A DNA stretch of 64,000 bases from Salinirubellus salinus. GTDB lineage: Archaea; Halobacteriota; Halobacteria; Halobacteriales; Haloarculaceae. Every line of letters begins with the position of its first letter. Positions within the stretch are counted from its first letter, which is position 1. Location of the stretch: positions 2,604,001-2,668,000 of the forward strand of contig NZ_CP104003.1 in the NCBI RefSeq assembly GCF_025231485.1, given 5' to 3'. Positions 56,228 to 64,000 of the stretch are shown here, in pieces. The translations under genes were made by a program, and so were the position numbers. The notes under the pieces were generated by a model, which ran no database searches, was not told the DNA's origin, and saw nothing but the letters and a program-made list of their open reading frames with translations.

Positions 56228-57901
56228 TTACTGCTCCAGCCAGACGTTCTTGAACCGTGGGGTCCCCGTGGAGATGTGGGTGAAGTTCTTCACGCTGGTG
56301 CCCCACGCCGCGAGTTCGTCGTTGAACTCGAGGAACGTGTAGGGCACCTCGCGGGAGATGATGTCGATGGCGTCGTCGTAGTACTGGGCGCGCTCCTCGC
56401 GGTCACCGGCGGCCTGCCGGCCCTGTTCGAGCAGCTCGTCGACCTCCTCGTTCGAGTAGTTCGACTGGTTGAACGTCTCGCCGGAGTGGAACTGCAGGTA
56501 CATCATGTCGTCCGGGTCGACGAAGCCGGACCAGCCGACGATGGTCAGGTCGTAGGCCCCCTCGTTGAGGTTGCTGATCATCGTCCCGAAGTCCGTCGGC
56601 TGGACGGTGGCCGTGATGCCCACCTCCCCGAGCTGTTGCTGGATGATCTCCGCGATGTTGACCTGCGCGGGGTACTGCTGGCCGACCTGGATGGTCAGCT
56701 CCTCGCCGTCGTAGTCGGACTCGTCGACGAGCGACTGGGCCTGTTCGAGGTCCTGCGAGTACGGCTCCTCGACCGAGACGAGGTCCTTCCAGACCGACGA
56801 GGGCGGGATGGGGTCCTGCGTCGGCGTGGCGTAGCCGAACCGGGCGCCCTGGACGATGGACTCGCGGTCGATGGCCCACGAGATGGCCTGCCGGAGGCGC
56901 ACGTCGTCGAGCGGCTCCTGGGTCGTGTTGTGCCCGAGGTAGTCGTAGAACGTCCCGGGGATGTTCGAGAGGGTGACCGAGCTGTTCCCCTCGAGCTGGC
57001 TGGCCTGCGAGGGCGGCACCGTCACCGCCCAGTCGATGCTGCCGGACTGGAGGTTCGTCAACCGGGCCTGCCCCTCGGGGATGACCTGGAACTCCACCTC
57101 GTCGAGGTAGGGCAGGGCGTTGTCGTCGCCGTCGGTCTCGTAGTAGTCCTCGAAGGCCGTGACGTTCGTCCGGGCCTGCGCGACGTTCTCGTCGAAGACG
57201 AACGGGCCGGTGCCGACCGGCTGGTCCGAGATGTCGTAGTCGCTCGCGTCGTCGGCCCCCTCCGGCAGGATGTACCCGCCCGAGGAGAGCTTGAACAGGA
57301 ACGGCGCGTACGGCTCGTCGAACTCGAAGACGACCGTGTAGTCGCCGTCGGCAGAGACGTTCGCGATGGGGGTGAAGTTCGACCGCCACGGCGAGCCGGT
57401 CTCCTCGTCGAGCAGGCGCTCGAAGGAGTAGACCACGTCGGCCGCCGTCAGTTCGCGGCTCACCGGCGGGTGGAACATCACGCCCTCGCGGAGCTGGAAC
57501 GTCCACGTGAGGTCGTCGTCGCTGACCGTCCAGTCCGTGGCGAGCTGCCCGACCGGCTTCAGGTCCTGGTCGATCTCGACGAGCTTCCCGTAGATGTTCT
57601 CCAGCACGCGGAGTGTCGAGGCGGCCTGCACGAGGTGCGGGTCGCGGCCGTCGAGCCCCGACTGCATCCCGGCGACCAGCGTCCCCCCCTGCTGCGCCGC
57701 GGCCGGGTCGGGCGTCGGCGTGCTGTCGTCGCCACCGCCACCACCGCCGCCCGAGGTGGGGGTCGGGGTCCCGTCACCGCCGCTCGAACACCCGGCGAGC
57801 GCCGTCGCCGTCGCGGTCCCTGCGGCCGCGACGAACGTCCGCCGTGAGACGCGACTGTCGTCGTTCTCCTCGCCCGCGTCGCTCTTGCGATGCATACTCA
57901 T
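56228..57901 (-). CDS. dppA: Dipeptide/oligopeptide-binding lipoprotein DppA (Tat-exported)
   Basis: 557 residues from ATG 57899-57901. Tat signal SRRTFVAAAGTATATALAGC with lipobox Cys, then a Gly/Asp/Thr-Pro-rich linker (GGDGTPTPTSGGGGG) and an SBP type 5 domain: QSGLDGRDPHLVQAAS, LTWTFQLREGVMFHPPVSREL and KNVAQARTNVTAF. Type 5 binding proteins take peptides, nickel or sugars; which one is unknown. The minus-strand TATA-like GGTATATTTATC lies 24 nt upstream, so the operon is leaderless. Confidence 0.95.
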   Translation of the reverse strand: MSMHRKSDAGEENDDSRVSRRTFVAAAGTATATALAGCSSGGDGTPTPTSGGGGGGGDDSTPTPDPAAAQQGGTLVAGMQSGLDGRDPHLVQAASTLRVLENIYGKLVEIDQDLKPVGQLATDWTVSDDDLTWTFQLREGVMFHPPVSRELTAADVVYSFERLLDEETGSPWRSNFTPIANVSADGDYTVVFEFDEPYAPFLFKLSSGGYILPEGADDASDYDISDQPVGTGPFVFDENVAQARTNVTAFEDYYETDGDDNALPYLDEVEFQVIPEGQARLTNLQSGSIDWAVTVPPSQASQLEGNSSVTLSNIPGTFYDYLGHNTTQEPLDDVRLRQAISWAIDRESIVQGARFGYATPTQDPIPPSSVWKDLVSVEEPYSQDLEQAQSLVDESDYDGEELTIQVGQQYPAQVNIAEIIQQQLGEVGITATVQPTDFGTMISNLNEGAYDLTIVGWSGFVDPDDMMYLQFHSGETFNQSNYSNEEVDELLEQGRQAAGDREERAQYYDDAIDIISREVPYTFLEFNDELAAWGTSVKNFTHISTGTPRFKNVWLEQ

Positions 57902-58314
57902 ACGCACGGCGTCTGGAAGATAAATATACCGGATATGTACACTACTACCCACCTATCAGGCAGGACCTTCCGCTTTTACATATGAAAAACGCCCAATTGC
58001 CCATTTCAGGAGCACCAATCCGTCCTCTCGTTCGGGTCTCAGAGCGATAGGCCGTGCGAACCACACGATACGCTCGCACGAAGCAAAATTCCCCACAATC
58101 GGTCGGCGAGTGCCAGCGCCTCACACTGCTCGAAATGTGAACGGCAATCGGTACGGACTGGCAGCGACGAGAGTCGCTCTGAGGCCCGTTTCTCGGCAGC
58201 ACGCCGGTCGTCGAGGCGGTGCGGTGCCGCTCACGGGCGCCACGCCGGGGCTCGGACGGTGTCCAGTGTTCTCCGAATGCGAACAGGGATATGCCTCCGT
58301 CGGATAGGCCGAGT
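57902..58314. other. 413-bp divergent gap between dppA and the IclR-type gene
   Basis: The sequence between 57960 and 58140 is the most AT-rich part of this end of the window (ACATATGAAAAACGCC, AGCAAAATTCCCC). It holds the dppA promoter; a 22-codon frame starting at ATG 57982 is open but has no TATA box at the right distance. I see no other gene; operators of the divergent regulator are plausible. Confidence 0.5.
57919..57930 (-). promoter_or_regulatory. Promoter of the dpp operon
   Basis: Minus-strand GGTATATTTATC, centred about 24 nt before the dppA ATG. IclR-type gene 58315 is divergent and only 413 bp away, so it may bind here. Confidence 0.65.
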
Positions 58315-59139
58315 ATGGCCGACCGGCCCGACTCCACCTCCCCGCGGACGCTGAAGACGGTCCAGCGGGCGTTCGACGTCGTCCGGGCGCTCCAGGACCT
58401 CGACGGGGCGGGCGTCACGGAGCTCGCAGAGGAGCTGGGGCTCTCGAAGAGTTCGACGTACAACTACCTGAGCACGCTCCGCGAGCACCAGTACGTCGTC
58501 AAGGAGGACGACACCTACCGGCTCTCCTATCAGTTCCTGCACATCGGCGAGTACGTCCGCGGCCAGACCGACATCTACCGCCACGGCCGCGAGGAACTCG
58601 ACATCCTGGCCCACGAGACGGGTCGGTACGTCCACCTCGCGACCGAACAGCACGGGCTCGGGGTGAACCTCTACAAGGTCCGCGGCGAGGAGGCCATCGG
58701 CAGTCGCTACCAGCAGAGCAAGCTCCAGCGGCCCGACTACCTCCACTTCTCGGCGACGGGGAAGGCCATCCTCGCCCACCTCCCGCGCGAGCGGGTGGAG
58801 TGGATACTCGACGAGTACGGACTGGTGCGCAAGACGGCCAACACGATCACCGATCCCGAGGAGCTGTTCGCCGAACTCGAACGCACCCGCGAGCGGGGCT
58901 ACTCGATCAACGCGGAGGAGGAGATCGAAGGGATCCGGGCGGTCGGCGCCCCGATCCTCGCACAGGACGGCGAGGTGCTCGGCTCGGTCAGTGTCTCCGG
59001 TCCCGCCCACCGGCTCCGGCAACCGGAGCACCGCGAGCGGCTGGTCGAGGCCGTGACGGACACCGCCAACGTCGTCGAGGTGAACATCGTCACGCAAGAC
59101 TCCGACGACGACGAGTTCCCCGACTTCCGGGACGCCTGA
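58315..59139 (+). CDS. IclR-family transcriptional regulator
   Basis: 274 residues, ATG 58315. N-terminal winged HTH TVQRAFDVVRALQDLDGAGVTELAEELGLSKSSTYNYLSTL (shown shorter: GVTELAEELGLSKSSTYNYL) and the C-terminal IclR effector domain (ILAHETGRYVHLATEQHG, RPDYLHFSATGKAILAHL, GAPILAQDGEVLGSVSVSGP). IclR proteins sense small carboxylates or aromatics. Divergent from the dpp operon, which suggests control of the importer, though many haloarchaeal IclRs are unlinked. Confidence 0.9.
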   Translation: MADRPDSTSPRTLKTVQRAFDVVRALQDLDGAGVTELAEELGLSKSSTYNYLSTLREHQYVVKEDDTYRLSYQFLHIGEYVRGQTDIYRHGREELDILAHETGRYVHLATEQHGLGVNLYKVRGEEAIGSRYQQSKLQRPDYLHFSATGKAILAHLPRERVEWILDEYGLVRKTANTITDPEELFAELERTRERGYSINAEEEIEGIRAVGAPILAQDGEVLGSVSVSGPAHRLRQPEHRERLVEAVTDTANVVEVNIVTQDSDDDEFPDFRDA

Positions 59140-59180
59140 ACGGACACAACGCTCAGGGTCCCCGCCCCCCAAGCGCCGCC

Positions 59181-59630
59181 ATCGACCGCCCGACCATCCG
59201 ATTTCCCCCGTCGCTCGTCCTGTCGTTCGACGCGAGTGTCCACTACGGCCCGGCGCACGCCCGGCCCGTCTCGGGGGCCATCGGCTACCTCGTCGAGGAG
59301 GGGACCGAGACCCTGCTCCGTGGCTCCGAGCGGGTCGACCACCTCGTCTCGAGTTCGGCGCTGGAGTTCCGCGCCCTGCTGGAGGCGGTCCGGGCGGTCG
59401 ACGCGACGTTCGACCGGGTCGCCTCACTCCACGTCCGCGGGGACGCCGACTTCGTCGTCGACGCCGTCGACCCACGGCTGGACCCGATGCCGAAGTGTCC
59501 GGTCTCACGCCGCCGGGTCGAGCGCATCCGGGAACTGCTCGCCCCCGTCCCGACCGTGACCTACCGGGTCGTCCCGCGGGGGCACAACGAACGCGCCCAC
59601 CGCCTCGCGCGGGCCGGCCACGCCCGCTGA
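59181..59630 (+). CDS. RNase HI-like protein (start uncertain)
   Basis: Coding is clear: LSFDASVHYGPAHARPVSGAIGYLVEEG (Asp first), ALEFRALLEAVRAV (Glu), ADFVVDAVDP (Asp), then GHNERAHRLARAGHAR, where the RNase HI ending is NERADxLA; here the fourth acidic residue is His. The protein cleaves RNA in hybrids in its family. No ATG or GTG is found at the conserved N-terminus: upstream only ATC, CTG and TTG occur before the sequence enters the IclR gene. 59181 marks the ATC of AIDRPTIRFPPS; the true start is unknown. Confidence 0.75.
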   Translation: MDRPTIRFPPSLVLSFDASVHYGPAHARPVSGAIGYLVEEGTETLLRGSERVDHLVSSSALEFRALLEAVRAVDATFDRVASLHVRGDADFVVDAVDPRLDPMPKCPVSRRRVERIRELLAPVPTVTYRVVPRGHNERAHRLARAGHAR

Positions 59631-59696
59631 GTCGCTCGTTCTCGCGGACTGGGAGCCACCACCCGTAGATACGTGTCACCGAGACAGAGAGAGCGT

Positions 59697-60104
59697 ATGG
59701 ACCAGACCACCAAGACCACCCTGAAGAACGCCGCCATCGGTGCCGTCGTCACCATCGGGCTCACGCCGACGGGGTTCTCGGCGCTGCTCGGGGGCGGTAT
59801 CGCCGGCTACCTGCAACGCGAGTCGCCGAAACGTGGAGCGCGGGTCGGCGCCATCTCGGGCGCACTGGCGAGTCTCCCCGTCCTCCTCGTCCTCGTCCTC
59901 GGGGTGGGACTGTTCCTGCTCCCGTCGACGCAGTTCGGGGTGCCCGGTGGGCTGGAACTGGCGATCATCCTGTTCGTCATGTTCCCGCTGCTGTTCCTCT
60001 GGACCATCGGCCTGAGCGCCGTCGGGGGCTACCTCGGTGCGTACCTCCGGACGGACCGCCGGCCGACCGGTGAGGAGGGACCGACGGCGGAGTCGCGTAC
60101 CTGA
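59697..60104 (+). CDS. DUF5518-like membrane protein
   Basis: 135 residues, ATG 59697. Four hydrophobic segments; TTKTTLKNAAIGAVVTIGLTPTGFSALLGGGIAGYLQRE (shortened: GFSALLGGGIAGYLQRES), then GARVGAISGALASLPVLLVL. The pattern GGxxAGYLQ and GARVGAISG are the DUF5518 hallmarks as I remember them. Function unknown; common in haloarchaea. Confidence 0.75.
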   Translation: MDQTTKTTLKNAAIGAVVTIGLTPTGFSALLGGGIAGYLQRESPKRGARVGAISGALASLPVLLVLVLGVGLFLLPSTQFGVPGGLELAIILFVMFPLLFLWTIGLSAVGGYLGAYLRTDRRPTGEEGPTAESRT

Positions 60105-60172
60105 GACGCGGGGCCGCTCGCCCCTGCGGCACGCCCGCGACTTCGATTCGCTCGACCGACACGACACGTACT

Positions 60173-60180
60173 CTTATTTC
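60173..60180 (+). promoter_or_regulatory. TATA-like box of the AI-2E-type gene
   Basis: CTTATTTC centred 28 nt before ATG 60205. Confidence 0.5.
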
Positions 60181-60204
60181 ACGGCCCGTCTACCGAATCC
60201 ATAG

Positions 60205-61320
60205 ATGAACGAGAAGCGCCTGGTAGTGGCCGTCTTCGGGGTCGTCATCGCCGTCCTCCTGGGGTACCTCGCGTTCACGTTCGTGGCGGCGCTCACCGTC
60301 GCCGTCTTCGTCTACTACTCCACCCGCCGCTACTACAAGTTCCTCCGCCGGTTCCGCCTCCCCGCCCGGGTGCGGGCGATGGTGACGCTGGCCTCGCTGG
60401 CCGTCCCGCTCCTCCTGCTGGTGAGTTACACGCTCGTCCTCCTGGTCGTCGAGGCCCGGCGGTTCGTCGAGAACTCCGACCTCGTCGCCGTCGCCGCCGA
60501 CACCGCCCCGTGGCTCGGCAACGTCAACGACGTCCCGGAGTTCACCGTCGGCGGGATGATACAGGCGTACCGCTCGGGTGACCTCGACCCGTTCATCCAG
60601 TTCGCCACCGAGAACGCGGAGTTCCTCACCAGCGTCGTGAGCGGGTTCTTCCTCAACGCGTTCATCGTCGTCATCGTCGTCTACTACATGCTCGTCGACG
60701 GCGAGCGCATCAAGGCGTGGCTGCTCCGGTTCGACGACGACGCCATCGTCCGCGAGTACCTCGAGGCGGCCGACCGGGAGCTGGAGGCGGTGCTGTTCGG
60801 CAACCTCCTCAACGTCATCGCCACGGCGCTCATCGCCATCACCGTCTACCACGGCTACAACGCGTTCGCCCCCGACCCCGCGATGGTCCCCTACCCGACG
60901 CTCGCGGGCGCGCTGACCGGACTGGCGAGTCTCGTCCCCGTCGTCGGGATGAAGATCGTCTACCTGCCGCTGACCGGTATCGCCGCCATCCCCGTCCTGA
61001 TGAGTGGCGTGAACCAGGCGTTCCTCGTCTACGTCCTCGGGTTCCTCGTCGTCACCGTCGTCGTCGTCGACACCATCCCGGACATCGTCCTCCGGCCCCT
61101 GCTGTCGGGCGAGACGACCCACGTCGGCCTGTTGATGCTCGCGTACACGCTCGGACCCGTCGTGCTGGGGTTCTACGGCCTCTTCTTCGCCCCCATCCTG
61201 CTGGTGGTGACGCTGACGTTCGCGAACACCGCGCTCCCGCGGCTGCTCGGGGCCGAACCCGAGACGAAGTCGACGGGCGAGGGCCTCCACCCGAACCAGC
61301 TGAAGCTCGACCAGTTCTGA
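60205..61320 (+). CDS. AI-2E/PerM-family membrane protein
   Basis: 371 residues, ATG 60205. Eight hydrophobic helices in the PerM (UPF0118) arrangement: a pair at the N-terminus, a long amphipathic loop (ENSDLVAVAADTAPWLGNVNDV), then a cluster of six. Family members were named for AI-2 export but many may carry other small molecules or Na+/H+. The C-terminal GEGLHPNQLKLDQF tail is cytosolic. Confidence 0.85.
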   Translation: MNEKRLVVAVFGVVIAVLLGYLAFTFVAALTVAVFVYYSTRRYYKFLRRFRLPARVRAMVTLASLAVPLLLLVSYTLVLLVVEARRFVENSDLVAVAADTAPWLGNVNDVPEFTVGGMIQAYRSGDLDPFIQFATENAEFLTSVVSGFFLNAFIVVIVVYYMLVDGERIKAWLLRFDDDAIVREYLEAADRELEAVLFGNLLNVIATALIAITVYHGYNAFAPDPAMVPYPTLAGALTGLASLVPVVGMKIVYLPLTGIAAIPVLMSGVNQAFLVYVLGFLVVTVVVVDTIPDIVLRPLLSGETTHVGLLMLAYTLGPVVLGFYGLFFAPILLVVTLTFANTALPRLLGAEPETKSTGEGLHPNQLKLDQF

Positions 61321-61373
61321 GTCGGTGAGAACCACCGCTACCGTTGACGTTCACTCGTGTTGTCACTAGTGGC

Positions 61374-62276
61374 ATGAACACCCTCCGTTCGTGGATAGAC
61401 CGGCACCGACTCGCGAGCTTCCTCCTCGTCACGTACGCGTTCACCTGGACGGTGCAGGCCGCGCTCGTGCTGGCGGGGCTGGAGGCGTCGTGGCTGCTCT
61501 CGATACTCGTCGGGCTCGGTGGGTTCGGTCCACCCGTCGGCGCCGCGGTGGTGGTGTGGGCCAGCGGCGGGAGCCTCTGGGCGTGGTTCTCACAGATGCT
61601 CGACTGGCGCATCGGCTGGCGCTGGTGGCTCGTCGTCCTCGGCCTCCCGCTGGTGATACTGGCGGCCGGGAGCGCGCTGTTCGTGCTCGCCGGTGGACCC
61701 GTCGACCTCGGGTCGATGGTGTCGCCCGCCGTCTACCTGTTCGTGCTCGCGTGGGGCACCGTCCTCGGTGGCGGGCAGGAGGAACTCGGCTGGCGCGGGT
61801 TCATGCTCCCGGTGTTGCAGGAGCGCTACAGCGCGCTCGCGTCGAGTCTCGTGGTCGGCGTCGCCTGGTCCGGCTGGCACCTCCCGCTGTTCCTCAACGC
61901 GAACACCACCCACGGCGGCTGGGCGCTCTCCCAGCAGCTGCTCTGGGTCGGGAGCATCCTCGCAGGGTCGGTCATCTGGACGTGGCTCTACAACGGCACC
62001 GGCGGGAGCGTCCTCGCGGTGGCCGTGGGCCACGCGGGCGTCAACGCGATGGGCGTCTACCACCCCGCCGACCTCGCGGCGCTCGCCCCCGGCGGCGTGC
62101 CGGACCCGTGGCTGAACCTACTCGCGGAGGTCACCGGCGCCGTCCCCATCGTCGTCCTCGCCGTCGTCATCGTGGGGGTGTACGGCGGCCGGCGACTCGC
62201 GCCCCGGGAACGGCCGGGCGTCGAACGGGTGGGCCTCGATCGGGCCAGCGGCCCGTCCCCGGCGGTCTCCGACTGA
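61374..62276 (+). CDS. CPBP-family intramembrane metalloprotease (CAAX-like)
   Basis: 300 residues from ATG 61374 (TTG 61344 is also open). Eight membrane helices; the catalytic motif is GGGQEELGWRGFM, the EExxxR of CAAX-like proteases; further His in SGWHLPLF and in VGHAGVN are the metal ligands. Role in archaea unclear; related bacterial proteins process prenylated or bacteriocin precursors. Confidence 0.85.
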   Translation: MNTLRSWIDRHRLASFLLVTYAFTWTVQAALVLAGLEASWLLSILVGLGGFGPPVGAAVVVWASGGSLWAWFSQMLDWRIGWRWWLVVLGLPLVILAAGSALFVLAGGPVDLGSMVSPAVYLFVLAWGTVLGGGQEELGWRGFMLPVLQERYSALASSLVVGVAWSGWHLPLFLNANTTHGGWALSQQLLWVGSILAGSVIWTWLYNGTGGSVLAVAVGHAGVNAMGVYHPADLAALAPGGVPDPWLNLLAEVTGAVPIVVLAVVIVGVYGGRRLAPRERPGVERVGLDRASGPSPAVSD

Positions 62277-62319
62277 CCGACCACAACGTTCAGGCTCACC
62301 GACAGCCTCCGCCGGCACG

Positions 62320-62808
62320 ATGTTCGAACTGGTCCCGATGACCCCCGCCTACGCCGACGAGGTCGACGGCTGGCGCTACGACCCGCCGTACGACTTCTAC
62401 GACCTCCGGGCCGACCCCGGGGACCGCGCCGAGTTCCTCGACCCCGACGGCTGGGAACACACGCGGGCCGTCCTCGACGGTCCGGACGGCAACCTCGTCG
62501 GGTTCGTCCAGTTCGACCCGAAACCGGGAGCCGTCGAGGTGGGACTGGGGATGGCGCCCACCGAAACGGGGCGAGGCCGGGGCCGCGCGTTCGTCGAGGC
62601 TGGACTGGACTACGCCCGCGAGCGCTACGACCCCGAACGGTTCGAACTCGCGGTGGCCGCGTTCAACGAGCGGGCCATCACGGTCTACGAGCGGTGTGGG
62701 TTCGAGCGGGTGGGGACCGACGCCGTCGAGACGAACGGTGGGGAGTACGCGTTCGTGCGGATGGCGCGAGCGGCGAAACGGGGGGCGCGGCGCGGGCGGA
62801 GCGCGTGA
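62320..62808 (+). CDS. GNAT-family acetyltransferase (small)
   Basis: 162 residues, ATG 62320. Similar to RimI/RimJ-like proteins; the acetyl-CoA loop is GLGMAPTETGRGRGRAF, and FELAVAAFNERAITVYERCGFERVG is the final GNAT part. Substrate unknown. The C-terminal tail is Arg-rich (AKRGARRGRSA). Confidence 0.88.
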   Translation: MFELVPMTPAYADEVDGWRYDPPYDFYDLRADPGDRAEFLDPDGWEHTRAVLDGPDGNLVGFVQFDPKPGAVEVGLGMAPTETGRGRGRAFVEAGLDYARERYDPERFELAVAAFNERAITVYERCGFERVGTDAVETNGGEYAFVRMARAAKRGARRGRSA

Positions 62809-62812
62809 CGGG

Positions 62813-63679
62813 CTAGTGGGCAGGGCGACCCTGTACCTGCGGGCCGAACCCCGGGATGCCACGGTCACGCGCCCAGCGGCGGTAGTACCACAGCCCGACG
62901 CCGAACGCCGGGAGCGCGAGGAGCAACGCGCGGTCGAGCGACGCGTCGGCGACGAAGAGGAACGACCAGTTGAACGTGCCGTGGAGCAAGCCCCCGAGGA
63001 CGACGTTCCGCGTGTACTCGTAGAGCAGGCCGAGTAGGGTGCCGAGCACGGCGACCACGACGAGCGTCCCGACGATGCTCCCGAGGTCGGTGATGCCCTG
63101 GGCGAACACCCGCTGGGGGACGTGCCAGAGCGCGAACAGCACCACGCCCAGCAGGATGCCCACCGCCTTGCGAGCGCGGTCCGCACCGCCGCCCACCGCC
63201 GCGACGAGCTTGTTCTGGACGTACGCGCGGAACGCGAACTCCTCGGTCGGACCGACGAAGAGCAGCTGGACGAGCGCCATCGCGACCCACGCGCTCGCGG
63301 AGACGCCCTCCGGGACGACGAACTCGACCGACCCCGTCGCGAGGTAGGTCGAGGCCGCCGCGAAGCCGTTGGCGAGGAGGTAGAGTCCACCCACGGCGAG
63401 GAGACCGGGGAGGACGTCGGCGCGACCGAGTCCGACAGACGCGGCGCTGACACCCTCGTACCGCAGGGTGGCCCACGTCATCCCGGCGAGGATGGTGAAC
63501 GCGAGTGCCATCGCGGCGAGCGCGACTGGACCGTCCAGCCGTGGGTAGACGTACAGCGGGAACAGCGCAGCGACCACGGTGGTCGCGACGAGGAGCGCCA
63601 CGAGCGGGCCGAGTCCGCGGCCGAACGAGATGGGTGACGGTCCGGCGTCGACGGCGGGAAGTGTCTGTTCGTCATCCAT
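62813..63679 (-). CDS. CPBP-family intramembrane protease-like protein (second)
   Basis: 288 residues from ATG 63677-63679; minus-strand TATA-like CGTTATATGC at 63703-63712 lies 28 nt upstream. Eight helices with GPTEEFAFRAYVQNKL (EExxxR) and the His in FALWHVPQRVF and LLHGTFNW. Convergent with the acetyltransferase gene, 4 nt apart. Same family as 61374-62276 but not close in sequence. Confidence 0.82.
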   Translation of the reverse strand: MDDEQTLPAVDAGPSPISFGRGLGPLVALLVATTVVAALFPLYVYPRLDGPVALAAMALAFTILAGMTWATLRYEGVSAASVGLGRADVLPGLLAVGGLYLLANGFAAASTYLATGSVEFVVPEGVSASAWVAMALVQLLFVGPTEEFAFRAYVQNKLVAAVGGGADRARKAVGILLGVVLFALWHVPQRVFAQGITDLGSIVGTLVVVAVLGTLLGLLYEYTRNVVLGGLLHGTFNWSFLFVADASLDRALLLALPAFGVGLWYYRRWARDRGIPGFGPQVQGRPAH

Positions 63680-63784
63680 ACGCGCCGATGTGTCACACGA
63701 GAGCATATAACGACACACCAGGTCCCAGGGCGCGAGACCGGGAGGCGGGGGTGTCGTTTTCCGACGCCGAGTCCCGAAGCGCAG

Positions 63785-64000
63785 TCAGAGCACGAGCGAG
63801 AACAGGCCGTAGGAGCAGACGACGGCGACGGTCGGCGTGAACACCCACATGAAGACGATGCGACCCGCAGCGGTGGGGTCGAACAGGCTCTCGTGGGGGA
63901 TGTGGTCCGGGTCCTCCTCGCCGACGTGGGGGACGCGGGCCTCGCCGCCGTCCGCGACGGCGGGGCTGGACTCCTTCCCCGCGGCCAGTTCGCCGACCGT
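63785..64000 (-). CDS. C-terminal end of a membrane protein (partial)
   Basis: 71 residues then TGA, running out of the window. Acidic soluble stretch (AVADGGEARVPHVGEEDPDHIPHESLFDP is about here; shortened: PHVGEEDPDHIPHESLF) then one membrane helix RIVFMWVFTPTVAVVCSYGLFSLVL. The end MWVFTPTVA is reminiscent of PiT-type phosphate permeases, but too little is visible to be sure. Confidence 0.5.
   Translation of the reverse strand, partial: TVGELAAGKESSPAVADGGEARVPHVGEEDPDHIPHESLFDPTAAGRIVFMWVFTPTVAVVCSYGLFSLVL

Noticed and set aside
57982-58050. 22-codon frame (MKNAQLP...) between dppA and the IclR gene
   Set aside because: Low GC and open, but no TATA box at leaderless distance and no ribosome site; kept only as a note in the gap entry.
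58231-59679. Long minus-strand frame across the IclR-type gene
   Set aside because: Mirror of the regulator and RNase H-like genes; no motif.
1-64000. Insertion sequences or prophage
   Set aside because: I find no transposase, integrase or phage structural gene among the frames; only short palindromic elements and the tRNA-end duplication hint at mobility.

Overview
This window comes from a halophilic archaeon (class Halobacteria). The DNA is very GC-rich (around 70% by eye) and the proteins are strongly acidic (Asp/Glu-rich). Many promoters are TATA-like boxes about 26-30 nt in front of the start codon, as in leaderless haloarchaeal genes, and GTG starts are common. Markers of archaea include the 421-aa elongation factor 1A followed by S10, the small subunit of DNA polymerase D, an Orc1/Cdc6 protein, transcription factor S, an ER-type signal peptidase with a Ser/His pair, archaeal-type PEP carboxylase, and families seen mainly in haloarchaea. 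I see no rRNA, CRISPR array or intact insertion sequence. The window reads as chromosome with small accessory islands. Species cannot be fixed from the sequence alone.

Layout. 1-3.3 kb: end of a membrane protein, a RecA-fold-like protein, a DUF2391-type membrane protein, a GIY-YIG protein, a micro zinc-finger protein, LarB and a DUF1931 histone-fold protein. 3.4-8.2 kb: divergent rpiA and phosphosugar mutase, a second micro zinc-finger protein and a large secreted serine hydrolase. 8.2-12.2 kb: ACT protein plus homoserine dehydrogenase, EF-1A plus S10, and tRNA-Ala(CGC), whose 3' end is duplicated downstream. 12.4-15.3 kb: a run of very small proteins (several zinc-binding), a peroxiredoxin, a PPOX-type flavoprotein and a SRPBCC protein. 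15.3-20.4 kb: a branched-chain amino-acid-type (Liv) ABC importer split over two divergent operons. 20.5-33.2 kb: lipoproteins, an acyl-CoA synthetase, PolD small subunit, signal peptidase, esterase, methyltransferase, MFS transporter, zinc alcohol dehydrogenase.

34.2-39.2 kb is the most unusual part. A tight three-gene operon encodes a RadA-like protein without a recognisable Walker A motif, an 86-aa coiled-coil protein and a family-B DNA polymerase whose motif C has lost one catalytic aspartate (PolB2-like). It is followed upstream by an Orc1/Cdc6 gene and a small basic protein/zinc-ribbon pair. Nine-base repeats with the core CCGAT lie in front of both the RadA-like operon and orc1. I read this as a candidate archaeal repair or translesion cassette with an architecture resembling bacterial mutasomes.

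39.3-50 kb: two large orphan sensor histidine kinases, an acetyltransferase, an MFS transporter, a transcription factor S paralogue lacking the catalytic acidic pair, a hydrolase, an epimerase-like protein and an MBL-fold hydrolase. 50-57.9 kb: archaeal PEP carboxylase and a complete dipeptide/oligopeptide (Dpp/Opp) importer operon. 58.3-64 kb: an IclR-type regulator divergent from the importer, an RNase H-like protein without an obvious start codon, membrane proteins including two CPBP-family predicted proteases, and the end of another membrane protein.
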